From contig CM070900.1 of assembly GCA_036417435.1 (NCBI GenBank), positions 29,737,496 through 29,801,495 of the forward strand: a stretch of DNA of 64,000 nucleotides, written 5' to 3'. Below are positions 23,105 through 34,842 of the stretch, piece after piece. Numbering within the stretch: position 1 is the first letter of the stretch; each line of letters begins with the position of its first letter. Origin of the DNA: Inia geoffrensis (Eukaryota; Chordata; Mammalia; Artiodactyla; Iniidae). A program made the translations under genes and the position numbers. The notes beneath the pieces were generated by a model that searched no databases, was not told the DNA's origin, and was given only the letters and a program-made list of their open reading frames with translations.

Positions 23105-23920
23105 GCCTTTTTCATTGTCTCCATAGTGTCACATTTTTACATTTTTGTGCATATCGCTGGTGAGTTTGCTATTTAAAATGACCCCCGGGCTTCCCTGGTG
23201 GCGCAGTGGTTGAGAATCTGCCTGCTAATGCAGGGGACACGGGTTTGACCCCTGGTCTGGGAGGATCCCACATGCCGCGGAGCAACTAGGCCCGTGAACC
23301 ACAGCTACTGAGCCTGCGCGTCTGGAGCCTTTGCTCCAAAACAAGAGAGGCCGCGATAGTGAGAGGCCCGCACACCGCGATGAAGAGTGGCCCCCGCTTG
23401 CCACAAGTAGAGAAAGCCCTCGCACAGAAACGAAGACCCAACACAGCCAAAAATAAATAAATAAACAAATGTGGGGTTTAAAAAAAAAAGAAAAAAGAAC
23501 ATTTAAAAAAATGAAAAATAAAATGACCCCCAAGCATTGTACTGAAGTGCTGTCTAGTGATGTAAGAGCAAAAAGGCTGTGATGTGCCTAATGGAGAAAG
23601 GGCATGTGCTAGATAAGCTTTGTTCAGGGGGGAGTTATAGTGCTGTTGTCTGTGAGTTCACTGTTAACAATCAACAATGTATATTAAATAAGAAGTCTTT
23701 TTTTTTTCTTTTCGTTTTTCTTTTGTTTTTAAACAGAAACACACATAAAACAAGGTTACGTATTGATCTGTTGATTGATAAAAACGTTGCGACCACAGGG
23801 TTGCACTTACTTAATCCTCTATTCCCCCTAGGAGCAGTGGTTCAGCATTTGCTAATTCAGTGTTTTAGACAGCTTTATAGAACATGACTACCACAAATAA
23901 GGAGACTCAACTGTATTTAT
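23105..23920 (+). pseudogene. Tigger transposon remnant with transposase start
   Basis: Decayed TcMar-Tigger copy split by a SINE at 23187-23519. After the SINE the frame at about 23579-23700 encodes '[18 protein letters not shown]', which matches the N-terminal DNA-binding helix-turn-helix region of Tigger transposases (VLDK...GxSYSAVGxEFNVNxST). It runs into a T-rich slippage block at 23697-23725, then 'aaacagaaacacacataaaacaaggtt' and a right end, GAGACTCAACTGTA. The catalytic DDE domain is absent and the frame is broken, so it is inactive. It would have acted in the nucleus on its own inverted ends. Confidence 0.75.
23187..23519 (+). repeat. CHR-type SINE, long form, inside Tigger
   Basis: Long-subfamily SINE with the 'gaatctgcctgctaatgcagg', 'gaagagtggcccccgc' and 'agaaagccctcgcacag' signature shared with the copy at 44240. 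B box GTTTGACCC. A 12-bp perfect target duplication, AAAATGACCCCC, lies at 23175-23186 and 23520-23531. The tail is long and A-rich (23450-23519). Confidence 0.96.
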
Positions 23921-24142
23921 TTATTTTCCCTATGTTCTTGATATTTTATTCTTTGTATGACTATGATCTTGTATTCTTACATTCTTTATTAAGATGCCTT
24001 ACTTTTGCAACCCATTTTCTATGGAACTGGGTATGATATGCATGAACACAACACACACATGCAAATATCCATTTAAAGATCTTGACTATAATCTTTTGAC
24101 TTATTTATAATTTATATTATGTATGATGGTATTTAATTTATA
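23921..24142. other. No recognised feature
   Basis: AT-rich unique sequence with a short ACACAC run at about 24049. Confidence 0.4.
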
Positions 24143-24153
24143 TTAAACTGACC

Positions 24154-24377
24154 TTTTTTTTTTTTTTTTTTTTGCGGTACGTGGGCCTCTCACTGTTGTG
24201 GCCTCTCCCGTTGCGGAGCACAGGCTCCAGACACGCAGGCTCAGCGGCCACGGGTCCAGCCGCTCCGCGGCGCTCCGCGGCATGTGGGATCTTGTGGGAT
24301 CTTCCTGGACCGGGGCATGAACCCGTGTCCCCTGCATCGGCAGGCAACTCTCAACCACTGCGCCACCAGGGAAGCCC
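24154..24377 (-). repeat. CHR-type SINE, short form, with slippage duplications
   Basis: A poly(T) start (minus-strand tail) is followed by the antisense SINE. Target duplication TTAAACTGACC at 24143-24153 and 24378-24388. Two direct 10-bp duplications occur inside: CGCTCCGCGG twice at 24261-24280, and a TGTGGGATCT repeat at 24283-24302. A small deletion removes part of 'ggctcacaggcc'. Confidence 0.95.
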
Positions 24378-24394
24378 TTAAACTGACCTTTTAA

Positions 24395-24894
24395 CAATAT
24401 ATCTTTCTTTTAGTTTTTCAGTCAAATTGAACTCATTTACTTATTTTCCTTTATTTACTCAACACCTTGTTGAGATGCTTGGTTTTACTCAAATTCTGTT
24501 CTATTTGTTCATCCTGTTTTGCATAGTTCTGAAGATACAATAAACAGCTATAGGATACTTTTCTTCTTTTTGTAACTGTTGTATAATAGTAAACAAAGTC
24601 ATTCAAAGGTATTCCATGTCAATTTTCCAAATGAGCTACTTAACAATTTAAATAGCATTTTATAATTTTCTTAGTCCATGTTACAAATATCTCCCTGATA
24701 TATATTGATACATTCAGGGACATGGAAACCAAAATCTGCATCCAATGATGGGTGGCAAAAATGCTAAGTACATTAGTCCCACTTCAGCATAAGTGACAAC
24801 AGCAAGAATTTAAACAAGGCAATCCATAATTTAGAAAGTTATATAACTCTTTATAATAAAACATATGGTTTTCTCTAGAATAATCCCAGATTTT
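24395..24894. other. No recognised feature
   Basis: AT-rich unique sequence. Confidence 0.4.
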
Positions 24895-25110
24895 TGCTTG
24901 TCAAAAAATGTTCAATCAGTGGATCAGTATCTGGAGTAACAGATTGGACCCAAAAACTTGGTTCCCTTGAACAAAATATTTAACCTCTTGGACCGCAGAT
25001 TTTAGGATTAAATAAGACTTTGTTTTTATGTTAAATAAAATAATTTATATTAAGGAGAAAACATGTTTTAAATGTGGTACATGGTATGCATTTACTAACT
25101 GTTCCTTTCT
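24895..25110 (+). repeat. Probable MIR SINE
   Basis: 'ggatcagtatctggagtaacagattggaccc', 'cccttgaacaaaatatttaacctcttgg' and 'ggtacatggtatgcatttactaac' follow a weak MIR order. Diverged. Confidence 0.5.
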
Positions 25111-26099
25111 ACTTTTCATCTATTCATAATTGTTATATTAAAACACAACAAGCATCATATATTAGTTCTGGTTATATAAGTTCTACTTTGTTCTTTAAAT
25201 TTTCAAGAAAATATTTTGTGAAATATATAATATTGCATGACTGTATGTGAGAGAATGTGAAATATTTAAAGAAAACCTGTTGTAAGTCTCACAGTGTTAA
25301 GAAGAAACTCAGGCATGTAATGCGGGGAAAAAAAAAATTTCAAAATGCACTCATCTTAAAGGCTAGATGTTGAGTATTAAAGGGTGTTTCTCTGCTGGCA
25401 AAAAAAGCAAAGGGGAAAAAAAGAGCTTAGTGTAATACTTTCAAAATGGCGCTAATAATTTCAGTTCTTGTATAGAAGTGGATTTGAAACTAGAGAATAA
25501 ATGTGTTAATCTTATTTTTTTAAAGAGACTTGGTCACATATATTCGGTACATACTGATTATTATGAACTCTTTAAATGGGAAGGAAAGTGAAAAATGTCA
25601 CTTGCTTTCTATTGATGGGGAATTAAATCCACACCTCACCCACTGCCGATGCGTAGCTGAAAACACAGCCTTCATGTAGATCTGCTGATTTTCGCAAATT
25701 TCCTACCTAAAGTAGGGTTTCATTTCAATAATATTGGAAATCAAGGAACATTCGTTCTGTTTAGCTCTTATCAAAGGCAATCTTTCAAAGTATCACGGTT
25801 TTTTCTATGATTTTTAAGTTGCTTTCTCTTTCATCTTCATTTTTAAAATAGTGAAAAACAGCCCAAAAGCATGTCTTAGTGATGATAAAATCACAGCTTG
25901 CATTTCATCCTAGTCTGGTTGAAAGCACATACGACTGTCCTAGAACTATAAGAACCTCCATTTAAATCTCGTGTTTTCTATCAATCCACCATCACCATGG
26001 AGTAAAAACCATTTTATATACTACCAGTGAAGCAAAAGGAGCCACATGGAAACGTTGAAGGTAGATCCCTGGCCAGAAAGCTGTATACTTTATTCTGCC
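25111..26099. other. No recognised feature
   Basis: AT-rich unique DNA with A runs at 25330 and 25408. Confidence 0.4.
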
Positions 26100-26560
26100 T
26101 CTTATGAGCAAAGAGAGTATCATTTAAACCTTCAGGCATAAGCCTAAGTTGAAAAGAAAAATAGCCATTGGTGGTCGAGGAGGAGTGAAAACCCGGGCAA
26201 ACACCAGCTTATATTTATAAAGCCTCCTATTGTCTGGGAAAGCTACTCTCACTGATTCTATTAGGGCTGCAAATGACACCCTGAATGAACAGCAGAGGGC
26301 AGAAGCCTTGCAGAATCCTTTTCCAAGTAGGTGGGTATTTCTGGAGAACAGGTTCAACAGAATATAAAATATGATGCCAGAGAGTTATTGTGAAGAACTT
26401 CTTTTCAAAGTTAATAGTAGTTTTCTGAAAACTAAGCCTGGCCTCACTGACTGGCTTGTTATTCAGCCAAAATTCAAGGCATTTTTGGTTGCAATAATCA
26501 ATTACCAAAGTACGGCCCTAACTAAAATGATGGCAAAACCTAACGAGAACTTTGAGAAAG
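26100..26560. other. Unclassified repeat-free block
   Basis: Three overlapping short ORFs (two minus, one plus) cover 26124-26565, but none has a domain. The texture (retained CpGs near 26177 and 26193, no repeat match) would fit either unique DNA or a conserved non-coding element. Confidence 0.2.
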
Positions 26561-29049
26561 CGTAATGAATTTTCAGGCCAGCACATTAGGCAGATCACTG
26601 AGATTTGGAGACCTGCTTTCACTATCAAGGAAGTTCCTAAGACCATGTAGCCTTTTCTCCCTCTTCCCACATCTACATGCTACTCTTCATTATCCTCTCC
26701 CTGACCACCATGTACCAAAGATGCATCTTCTCCAGAAAAGCTAATCAAAAGGTTATAAGCTTTTTAGGTGATAAACTTAGGATGATGAGCAAGAAAGGGA
26801 AAAACAGGGGACAATTGCTGGCTCTAACAAGGTAAGGAAAATCCTCTAGGAATCCTAAACACAGGCCTCCTTCTCCAATGCAGGATTCATTCTTCTAGGT
26901 CCTGCCCCACAAAACTCACCTTCTCTAACTCTGCAGTGTTCTCCTCTGTTACTTGCTCTGGGAGAGGACAGATGGGCTAGCATGGATATGTCAGAGTCTT
27001 AGGTCTGTTTCACCGTACGCCCTCCTATTCCTTCCAAAATTAACAACTCTGCATTTATAATGGATTTGCAACACTTGGTGATATTTCCTTAAGAATAGAA
27101 ACAATCATGGACCCAAGTTTCCAAGACACAAAGTGGAACCGGGAGATGATTCTGGGAGAGGATGGTGCCTCATCTGCGTGTGAGCAACCGTGAAGTCAGA
27201 GCTGTGCTCTAACAATATCAAGTTTTCCTTGTACAACCCAGTTTGGATCTGATCTCCAAGACACTAGGAACAACGATACTTTAGAGAAAGTAGACTCTAA
27301 ACTGACTGATTGAACTAAGCTGTCTGATGACTGTATTACACACACCTCCTTCCTGAGGGTATTCCCATCATCACCCCTCCCTTATTCCCATGCCCACTCC
27401 CTCAGCCACGTTAGACCTATACTCACTGTCTCATTTGCATTGAAAAAGCTTCTGCAAGCAATAAAAAATATAGAAAAAGAAAGAAGGATTTAATCCAGAT
27501 ACCTTTTCCATTTATCCATCTAATCACTTAAGAGACTTTACTGGACCTCATACCTCATCCTTGGCCACAAAATCTCTATACATACTCAAATTACTGAAAT
27601 TATTCTGTAACTAATGTTTTAGCTAAGTCAGATGTCCCATCCCCAAATTAGAAGTGCATAATATATTAGTTGTCCCCATAGAACTCATCTATGGGTCAAA
27701 CTTGGTAGGATTTGACTTGTAAAAATATAAAAGCAAGATCGAAGAAAGCAAAACACCAGAGAAAAATGGATGCAGGAAGCCCAAGAAAGCCTTAGGAAGA
27801 CATTTGATATATGATGTTAGATGCTGTAGAAATATATTGAGGATGCCAGTTCAGGGACAATAAAAACAGAAAGGATTTTACTAGGAGTATTAGAAAGACT
27901 TGCCAGCTTCCTTTTTGCTTTCTGCCTGCATAGATTAACAACATTAAACAGATCAAGGGGAACAAATTTTTCTATGCAAAAGGTCTTTACACACGACACC
28001 GTGATGCTATGTGGTCCAGCTAATCAAAACCATCACCTTTTATTTCCATATGTACATAACAAATACCAAAAGTGTGGTGGCCAAATTATTCTTAGAGGCT
28101 AGGGAATGAGGAATTGGGGGCTGGAGGGGGAGTCCATCCAGGTAGATAAGAACCAGATGCATGACTGAAAAATGGTAAAGTCATTCTCTTGGGTTGGGAG
28201 CGAGAGAGACAATTGCAGATTGCAGAGAGAAAATGACAGTACTAATTACTTTTGTCCATAAGGAAAAAAGCAAAAAAAAAAAGAAAAAAGAAAAGCCAGC
28301 TTTCCTGCACAGAGCTGGAAGAGCCCTATTTTGTGCTCTGTATGAAAGCACTTTGGTCAACAATGCAAACAGAACTTGAGGCACAGCAAAACACAAAATT
28401 GTAGCTATGATTCCACTCACCAAAATGGTGGATCTTCAATGTGCAACAGTGAGCTCTACAGGAGCGCTCCGCAGCAAAGCCGAGTGATGAAGCAAGCAAG
28501 CCCCAGACTGCTTAGGCAATAAAAAGCTGGATGTGACTGTTAAAAAAAAAAGAAAAGAAAAGAAAACAGATAAGATTAAAATGAGCACATAAAACAAAAC
28601 AAAAAAAGAATAAAAATGCAAATAAATACCATATGTCTTCAAAATGTAGGGAAGCTGGAATTGGGAGCTAAATTAGCTTAATTGTATACCTTACCCTTTC
28701 GAATATCTTTCAAAAGAGGAATGTAAAATATGGTATAAAACATATTAGTTCAGTTATTTTGACTATGGCACACCATTCCCATTAAGATACAATAGCATAC
28801 CCATTTGTTATCCTTCAAATGTGATGCTGTTTATAATATTATAACACTGAAATACACAGTATTAGAATGGGATATTATTTAAAGGCATCTTTCTAGCAAT
28901 ATACAGATTTTAGGTCGGCTCTTCACATTTATAAATTATTTATTTCATCTTAAAATGTACTGTTTGCTCACCCGTACAGTTTGAGCATTATTTTGTCAAC
29001 TTTTAAATTCAAATACTTGCTAGTTGGTGCCATAGTCAATAGGATATGG
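26561..29049. other. No gene or repeat recognised
   Basis: About 2.5 kb of unique sequence. An A-rich run lies at 28266-28294 and an A/G-rich run at 28540-28565. Small ORFs at 27817, 28181 and 28436 have no domain. The block at 28190-28500 has few matches to any known repeat. Confidence 0.4.
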
Positions 29050-29240
29050 GAAGTTCCCTGATTCTAACACAACTTGCTTTGGACAAATGACCTAAGCTCT
29101 CCTTACCTAAAATTTGGATATACCAGCACCTATTTCACAGAAATGTTGTGAAAATTAAACACAGTAATCTATCAAAGCACTTAGTACAGTGCCTGGCACA
29201 CAGCACCCCTACATTACTTGTCAGCTGTCATTGTTGTCAC
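29050..29240 (+). repeat. MIR SINE
   Basis: 'cttgctttggacaaatgacctaagctctcc', 'cacctatttcacagaaatgttgtgaaaattaaac' and 'caaagcacttagtacagtgcctggcacacag' follow the MIR 3' half. Confidence 0.85.
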
Positions 29241-29904
29241 AGTTGTTACCACGACTCCAAGGCCACAGGTCCAAAATCATCAACAGAGATTTTTGGGCTC
29301 ATTTCCCAATGATTAACTCTTAAAAATTCACACACACACCCCTCCCCCTTTCAAAAAAGTCCACAAATTAAGTGAATTTGCTTAAGACCTTCGCTATTCC
29401 TTAGATTCCCTTCTCCCCTGGCAGTACGACTGGGGCAGTGATGGAGACACAGGGAGATTTCTTAAGTTTGCAAAGAAATTTCACAAATAATGCAAACATG
29501 AAAAGAAAGGTCAACAAAGAGAAACAACAGTTGAAAATGAATGGTTCTAATTTCCCAGCTCTGTTCAACTCATTCTCATCCCCTGAGTACTAACATAGAC
29601 ATCCACACATCAAAAGGAGCCACCCTCCACCAATCAGCCAACCCAGGTAGGTTCCCAGGCAGTGCTGGTGAGCAAGAGAGGGGCCAGTCTGACTGAGCCC
29701 ATCTCCAGAGCCCAGATGTGGCCACAGCTGGATACCACACTCCTAATCACCTTCCTCCCAAGGGAAAGTATTATTTTCAGACTGATGGCTCTATCTTCCC
29801 TGGCCACTCTGAAAAGCCTTCCAGCCCTCCACAAAGACTCCTGGTAGGATGCAATAAATACTGAGTGCTAGCTTCCTGATCTTCCAGACAGGAAGAGGGC
29901 TTGC
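29241..29904. other. No recognised feature
   Basis: Unique. Facing ORFs at 29634-29847 are shadows of each other. Confidence 0.4.
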
Positions 29905-30140
29905 CATAGTGCAATGGAGAGCAAAGAATTTAAATCACAGCAGACCTGAGTTTGAATTGTGTCTCTATCACTAATAAGTACAATCTCATACAAGGTTCCT
30001 CAGACCCTCTGAACCTCAGTCTACTTATCTGTAAAATGGGAGCAGGGGCAAAACTCCTACAACACACATTTGAATAGGGAAAGAAAATGTTTCTAGAACA
30101 CAGCAGGCATAAAACAAATGCTCATCGCAATTTCTGCTTT
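29905..30140 (+). repeat. MIR SINE
   Basis: 'agtgcaatggagagcaaagaatttaaatcac', 'gacctgagtttgaattgtgtc', 'cctctgaacctcagtctacttatctgtaaaatggg' and 'cacagcaggcataaaacaaatgctcatc' follow MIR from near the 5' end to the 3' end. Confidence 0.88.
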
Positions 30141-30645
30141 CCTTGCTCTGCTATCTTGCTTATTTTGGTACACTGATAGTCTGATTATAAGGAAATAATA
30201 GAATTAGAATTGTCTGATCAAAACTATGTGTCTTTAAAAGACAAACTGACAAGACTAGACAGAATTATAAGCCCTTGTGTCAACTTGCTTTCCTTTAATT
30301 TTGTTTTTTTTCCCAAGTTTTCAACCTGGCAATCACAGCCCAGCAAAGCAATACAGTTCTTTGATTTCCTCCTTAGAAACTCCGCAGCCTTTATTGTCTT
30401 TATATTGTACAACTTTAGCACTTAATTATATCCTACCTTGTAATAATTAGGTGTCCTTATAATCAAGTCTGTTTACTCACTTGTGCAGTTCTGATCCTTT
30501 AATCTCTCTTGAATATTAATTCTTAATGCTAATAAGAGCCACAATTTAACAATTTTATTACTAAATAAAATTGAGAGAATATTTTGAAGATTCACTAATG
30601 GGTTGAATCTAAAACTTATTTTTATAATTAGGAATAGTACCAAGT
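30141..30645. other. No recognised feature
   Basis: AT-rich unique sequence. Opposed 65- and 71-codon ORFs at 30210-30425 overlap and are unsupported. Confidence 0.4.
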
Positions 30646-30649
30646 CATA

Positions 30650-30770
30650 AAAGTAAGCCTCAACAGTAGAAACACATGGAGCTTGTATGCTTTCCCATGG
30701 ACTAGTTGTACAGCCTTGAACAGGTCACTGACCTTCATCTTTGGACCTGTAAATAAGCCTGCACTTAAGT
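30650..30770 (+). repeat. Probable MIR fragment
   Basis: 'ttgtacagccttgaacaggtcactgaccttcatc' and 'ggacctgtaaataagcc' resemble the MIR core. Short and diverged. Confidence 0.45.
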
Positions 30771-30994
30771 CAAATATTTGTTTCAGCTAGATCACAAATT
30801 TATTTTAAAGAGAAGTTAGGAATTCTCTATAACAACAAGACAGCTGTTAATTTTAGGCAAGAGATATGTTACTGGCTTTGTTACTTCAAATCATGTTAAT
30901 TATAAATTTAAAAGCCTGTTGCTAGAATGTAAAATAAAAACAGGCACGGTCAGTGTACATAGTATATTTAATACAGCATAATGATTAATAAATC

Positions 30995-31215
30995 TCTAGC
31001 CTCTACAGTTAAACTGCTTGGGTTTAACATGTGACAAAGACAAAATAGCCATGGATTCCAAGACAAATTTCAAACCTCTATGTTCCTTAGACTCCTCCTG
31101 GATAAAATAGGGATAATAACAATATCTAATTTACAGGGTTGTTGTAAAGATTACATAGATAATTCACTTAATGACTGGTACATACTAAATGGTAGCTATT
31201 ATTATTTTTTATTAG
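30995..31215 (+). repeat. MIR SINE
   Basis: 'agcctctacagttaaactgcttgggttt', 'gttccttagactcctcctggataaaatagggataataacaatatctaatttacagggttgttgtaaagatt' and 'tggtacatactaaatggtagctatt' follow the MIR order closely. Confidence 0.85.
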
Positions 31216-32820
31216 TGAAGTAGAATTACATAAAAATCTGCTTTCTGAAGTATCAAATTTACCTCATATTATATGCATTATGAATATTTGTCAGTTGGAT
31301 AAATGGAAATGATTTTTTGACCAGTATGGTTCACTTATCAAATATTCAGTAACAAATGATGCATGCTTTAAGGAAATACACTTACCAAATGTTGTTATTT
31401 ATTAGGTTTCCGTCTACACTGATATGTCAGATAATGCATATATTGATTGAAATTAAATCTTATTAATTAACTTAAAATGAAACTAACCCAACCCAAACTG
31501 TAATTTTTTTTCTAAAATTTTTGTTAGATTTTACAGACTTTATGTAACTACAATGAAATCTATAGTTTCAAATTTATTTTTGAATATTCTTTTATAGTAT
31601 CATTGTTAAAAAAAGGTACAGTTAAATAAAAACAAAGACAGAGGCTTCTGGGAAGATGGCGGAAGAGTAAGACGCAGAGATCACCTTCCTCTGCACAGAT
31701 ACACCAGAAATACATCTATACGTGGGACAACTCCTACAGAACACCTACTGAATGCTGGCAGAGGACCTCAGACCTCCCAAAAGGCAAGAAACCCCCCACG
31801 TATCTGGGTAGGGCAAAAGAAAAAAGAATAAACAGAGACAAAAGGATAGGGACGGAACCTGCACTAGTGGGAGGGAGCCGTGAAGGAGGAAAGGTTTCCA
31901 CACGCTAGAGGCCCCTTCCCGGGCTGAGACTGCGGATGGAGGAGGGGGGAAGCTTTGGAGCCATGGAGGACAGCGCAGCAACAGGGGTGTGGAGGGCAAA
32001 GTGGAGAGATTCCTGCACAGAGGATCCGGGCTGACTGGCACTCACCAGCCCAAGAGGCTTGTCTGCTCACCCGCCGGGGCATCTGGGGCTGGGAGCTGAG
32101 GTTCAGGCTTCGGTCGGAGCGCCGGGAGAGAACTGGGGTTGGCGGCGTGAACACAGCCTGCAGGGGGTTAGTGTGCCACGGCTAGCCGGGAGGGAGTCCG
32201 GGGAAAAGTCGGGACCTGCCAAAGAGGCAAGAGACTTTTTCTTCCCTCTTTGTTTCCTGGTGCGCGAGGAGAGGGGATTAAGAGCACTGCCTAAAGGAGC
32301 TCCAGAGACGGGCGCGAGCCGTGGCTAAAAGCGCGGACCCCAGAGACGGTCATAAGATGCTAAGGCTGCTGCTGCCACCACCAAGAGTACTGTGTGCGAG
32401 CACAGGTCACTATCCACACCCCGCTTCCGGGGAGCCTGTGCAGCCAACCACGGCCAGGGTCCTGGGATCCAGGGACAACTTCCCCAGGAGACTGCACAGC
32501 GCGCCTCAGGCTGCTGCACCGTCACGTCAGCCTCTGCCGCCGTAGGCTCACCCCACACTCTGTGCCCCTCCCTCCCCACAGCCTGAGTGAGCCAGAGCCC
32601 CCGCATCAGCGGCTCCTTTAACCCCGTCCTGTCTGAGCGAAGAACAGACACCCTCTGGTAACCTACACGCAGAGGTGGGGTCAAATCCAAAGCTGAGCCC
32701 CTGGGAGCTGTGAGAAAAAAAAGATAAAGGGAAATCTCTCCCAGTAGTCTCAGAAGCAGCGGATTAAATCTCCACAATCAACTTGATGTACCCTGCATCT
32801 GTGTAATACATGAATAGACA

Positions 32821-33435
32821 ACGAATCATCCCAAATTAAGGAGGTGGACTTTGAGAGCAAGATTTATGACTTTTTCCCCTTTTCCTCGTTTTGTGTGTAT
32901 GTGTATGCTCCTGTGTGAGATTTTGTCTGTATAGCTTTGCTTCCACCATTAGTCCTACGGTTCTATCCGTCCCTTTTGTTTTTGTTTTTTTTTCTAATAA
33001 TTATTTTTTAATAACTTTATTTTATTTTACTTTATCTTCTTTCTTTCTTTCTTTTCTTCCTTCCCTCCTTTAGAAAACGAATCATCCCAAATTGACGAGT
33101 TGGATTTTGAGAGCAAGATTTATGATTTTTTCCCCTTTTCCTCTTTTTGTTAGTATGTATGTGTATGCTTCTGTGTCAGATTTTGTCTGTATAGCTTTGC
33201 TTCCACCATTTGTCCTAGGGTTCTATCCGTCTGCTGTTTGTTTTTTTTTTTTTTCTCTTAATAATTATTTTTTTATTGCAATAACTTTATTATATTTTAT
33301 CTTACTTTATTTTATTTTACTTTATCTTCTTTCTTTCTTTCCTTCCTTCCCTCCTTCCTTCCTCCCTCCCTCTCTCTCTCCTTTTTTCCTTCCTTTCTTT
33401 CTTTCTTTCTACTTCTACTAATTTTTTCTTTCTAC
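32821..33435 (+). repeat. 256-bp tandem duplication in L1 5'UTR
   Basis: Copy 1 starts ACGAATCATCCCAAATT at 32821 and copy 2 repeats it at 33077. Each copy holds 'gagcaagatttatga.ttttt.cccctt', 'ttttgtctgtatagctttgcttccaccatt' and 'gttctatccgtc', then T-rich and TTTATTTTA tracts. Copy 2 is longer because its (TTTC)n/(TTCC)n tracts at 33330-33420 have expanded. Confidence 0.97.
33330..33421 (+). repeat. Pyrimidine microsatellite (TTTC/TTCC)n
   Basis: Interrupted CTTT, CTTCC and CTCTC runs at the end of the second 5'UTR repeat unit. Confidence 0.9.
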
Positions 33436-33946
33436 TTTTTCTCCCGTTTATTCTCAGCTGGGTGGATGAAAGGCTCTTGGTGCTGCAGCCAGGAGTCAGT
33501 GCTGTGCCTCTGAGGTGGGAGAGCCAACTTCAGGACACTGGTCCACAAGAGACCTCCCAGCTCCACATAATATCAAACGGTGAAAATCTCGCAGAGATCT
33601 CCATCTCAACACCAGCACCCAGCTTCACTCAACGACCAGCAAGCTACAGTGCTGGACACCCTATGCCAAACAACTAGCAAGGCAGGAACACATCCCCACC
33701 CATTAGCAGAGAGGCTGCCTAAAATCATAATATGTCCACAGACACCCCAAAACACACCAACAGACGTGGACCTGCCCACCAGAAAGACAAGATCCAGCCT
33801 CATCCACCAGAATACAGGCACCAGTCCCCTCCACCGGGAAGCCTACACAACCCACTGAACCAACCTTAGACACTGGGGACAGACACCAAAAACAATGGGA
33901 ACTATGAGCCTGCAGCCTGCAAAAAGGAGACCCCAAACACAGTAAG

Positions 33947-34842
33947 ATGAGCAAAATGAGAAGAAAGAAAAACACACAGCAGATGAAGGAGGAAGATCAA
34001 AACCCACCAAACCAAACAAACAAAGAAGAAATAGGCAGTCTACCTGATAAAGAATTCAGAATAATGATAGTAAAGATGAACCAAAATCTTGGAAAGAGAA
34101 TAGAAAAAATGCAAGAAACATTTAACAAGGACCTAGAAGAACAAAAGATGAAACAAACAATGATGAACAAAATAAATGCAATTAAAAATACTCTAGATGG
34201 GATCAATAGCAGAATAACTGAAGCAGAAGAATGGATAAGTGACCTGGAAGATAAAATAGTGGAAATAACTACTGCAGAGCAGAATAAAGAAAAAAGAATA
34301 AAAAGAACTGAGGACAGTCCCAGAGACCTCTGGGACAACATTAAACGCACCAACATTCGAATTATAGGGGTTTCAGAAGAAGAAGAGAAAAAGAAAGGGA
34401 CTGAGAAAATATTTGAAGAGATTATAGTTGAAAACTTCCCTAATATGGGAAAGGAAATAGTCAAGTCCAGGAAGCACAGAGAGTCCCATACAGGATAAAT
34501 CCAAGGAGAAATACGCCAAGACACATATTAATCAAACTTACAAAAATTAAATACAAAGAAAACATATTAAAAGCCGAAAGGGAAAAACAACAAATAACAT
34601 ACAAGGGAATCCCCACAAGGTTAACAGCTGATCTTTCAGCAGAAACTCTGAAAGCCAGAAGGGACTGGCAGGACATATTTAAAGTGATGAAGGAGAAAAA
34701 CCTTCAACCAAGATTACTCTAACCAGCAAGGATCTCATTCAGATTTGATGGAGAAATTAAAACCTTTACAGACAAGCAAAAGCTGAGATAGTTCAGCACC
34801 ACCAAACCAGCTTTACAACAAATGCTAAAGGAACTTCTCTAG
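33947..34842 (+). pseudogene. L1 ORF1 (RNA-binding nucleocapsid), broken
   Basis: The open part, 33947-34498 (183 codons), holds a basic N-terminus (MSKMRRKKNT), a long charged helical region at residues 45-125 that would form the trimeric coiled coil, and the start of the RRM fold ('TNIRIIGVSEEEE' near residue 134). ORF1p normally coats L1 RNA as trimers in cytoplasmic particles. Around 34460 the frame shifts, apparently by loss of 4 bases, so the C-terminal domain continues in another frame up to TAG at 34840-34842. That shifted frame has further stops at 34720-34722 (TAA) and 34789-34791 (TAG). With 4 bases restored the length is 299 codons, usual for the family. It is non-functional. Confidence 0.9.

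Larger units (their letters stand above)
31642..33946 (+). promoter_or_regulatory. L1 5'UTR / internal promoter
   Basis: Begins GGCTTCTGGGAAGATGGCGG. AAGATGGCGG at 31653-31662 matches the YY1 word that places transcription start at the first base of human L1. 31860-32660 is GC- and CpG-rich. From 32821 a 256-bp unit is tandemly repeated, then T- and pyrimidine-rich runs (33240-33440) lead to ORF1. The overlapping ORFs on both strands, including the 150-codon minus one at 32325-32777, are spurious. Confidence 0.9.

Noticed and set aside
31860..32660. CpG-rich island that could be a gene promoter
   Set aside because: It is the L1 5'UTR, framed by the L1 start and ORF1. It could act as a promoter only for the L1 itself or its antisense.
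32325..32777. 150-codon minus-strand ORF in GC-rich DNA
   Set aside because: It is antisense to the L1 5'UTR. No domain, no own promoter evidence. GC-rich sequence has few stops by chance.
33997..34524. 175-codon minus-strand ORF
   Set aside because: Exact antisense of L1 ORF1. Its low-complexity hydrophobic texture is the complement of a Lys/Glu-rich coiled coil.
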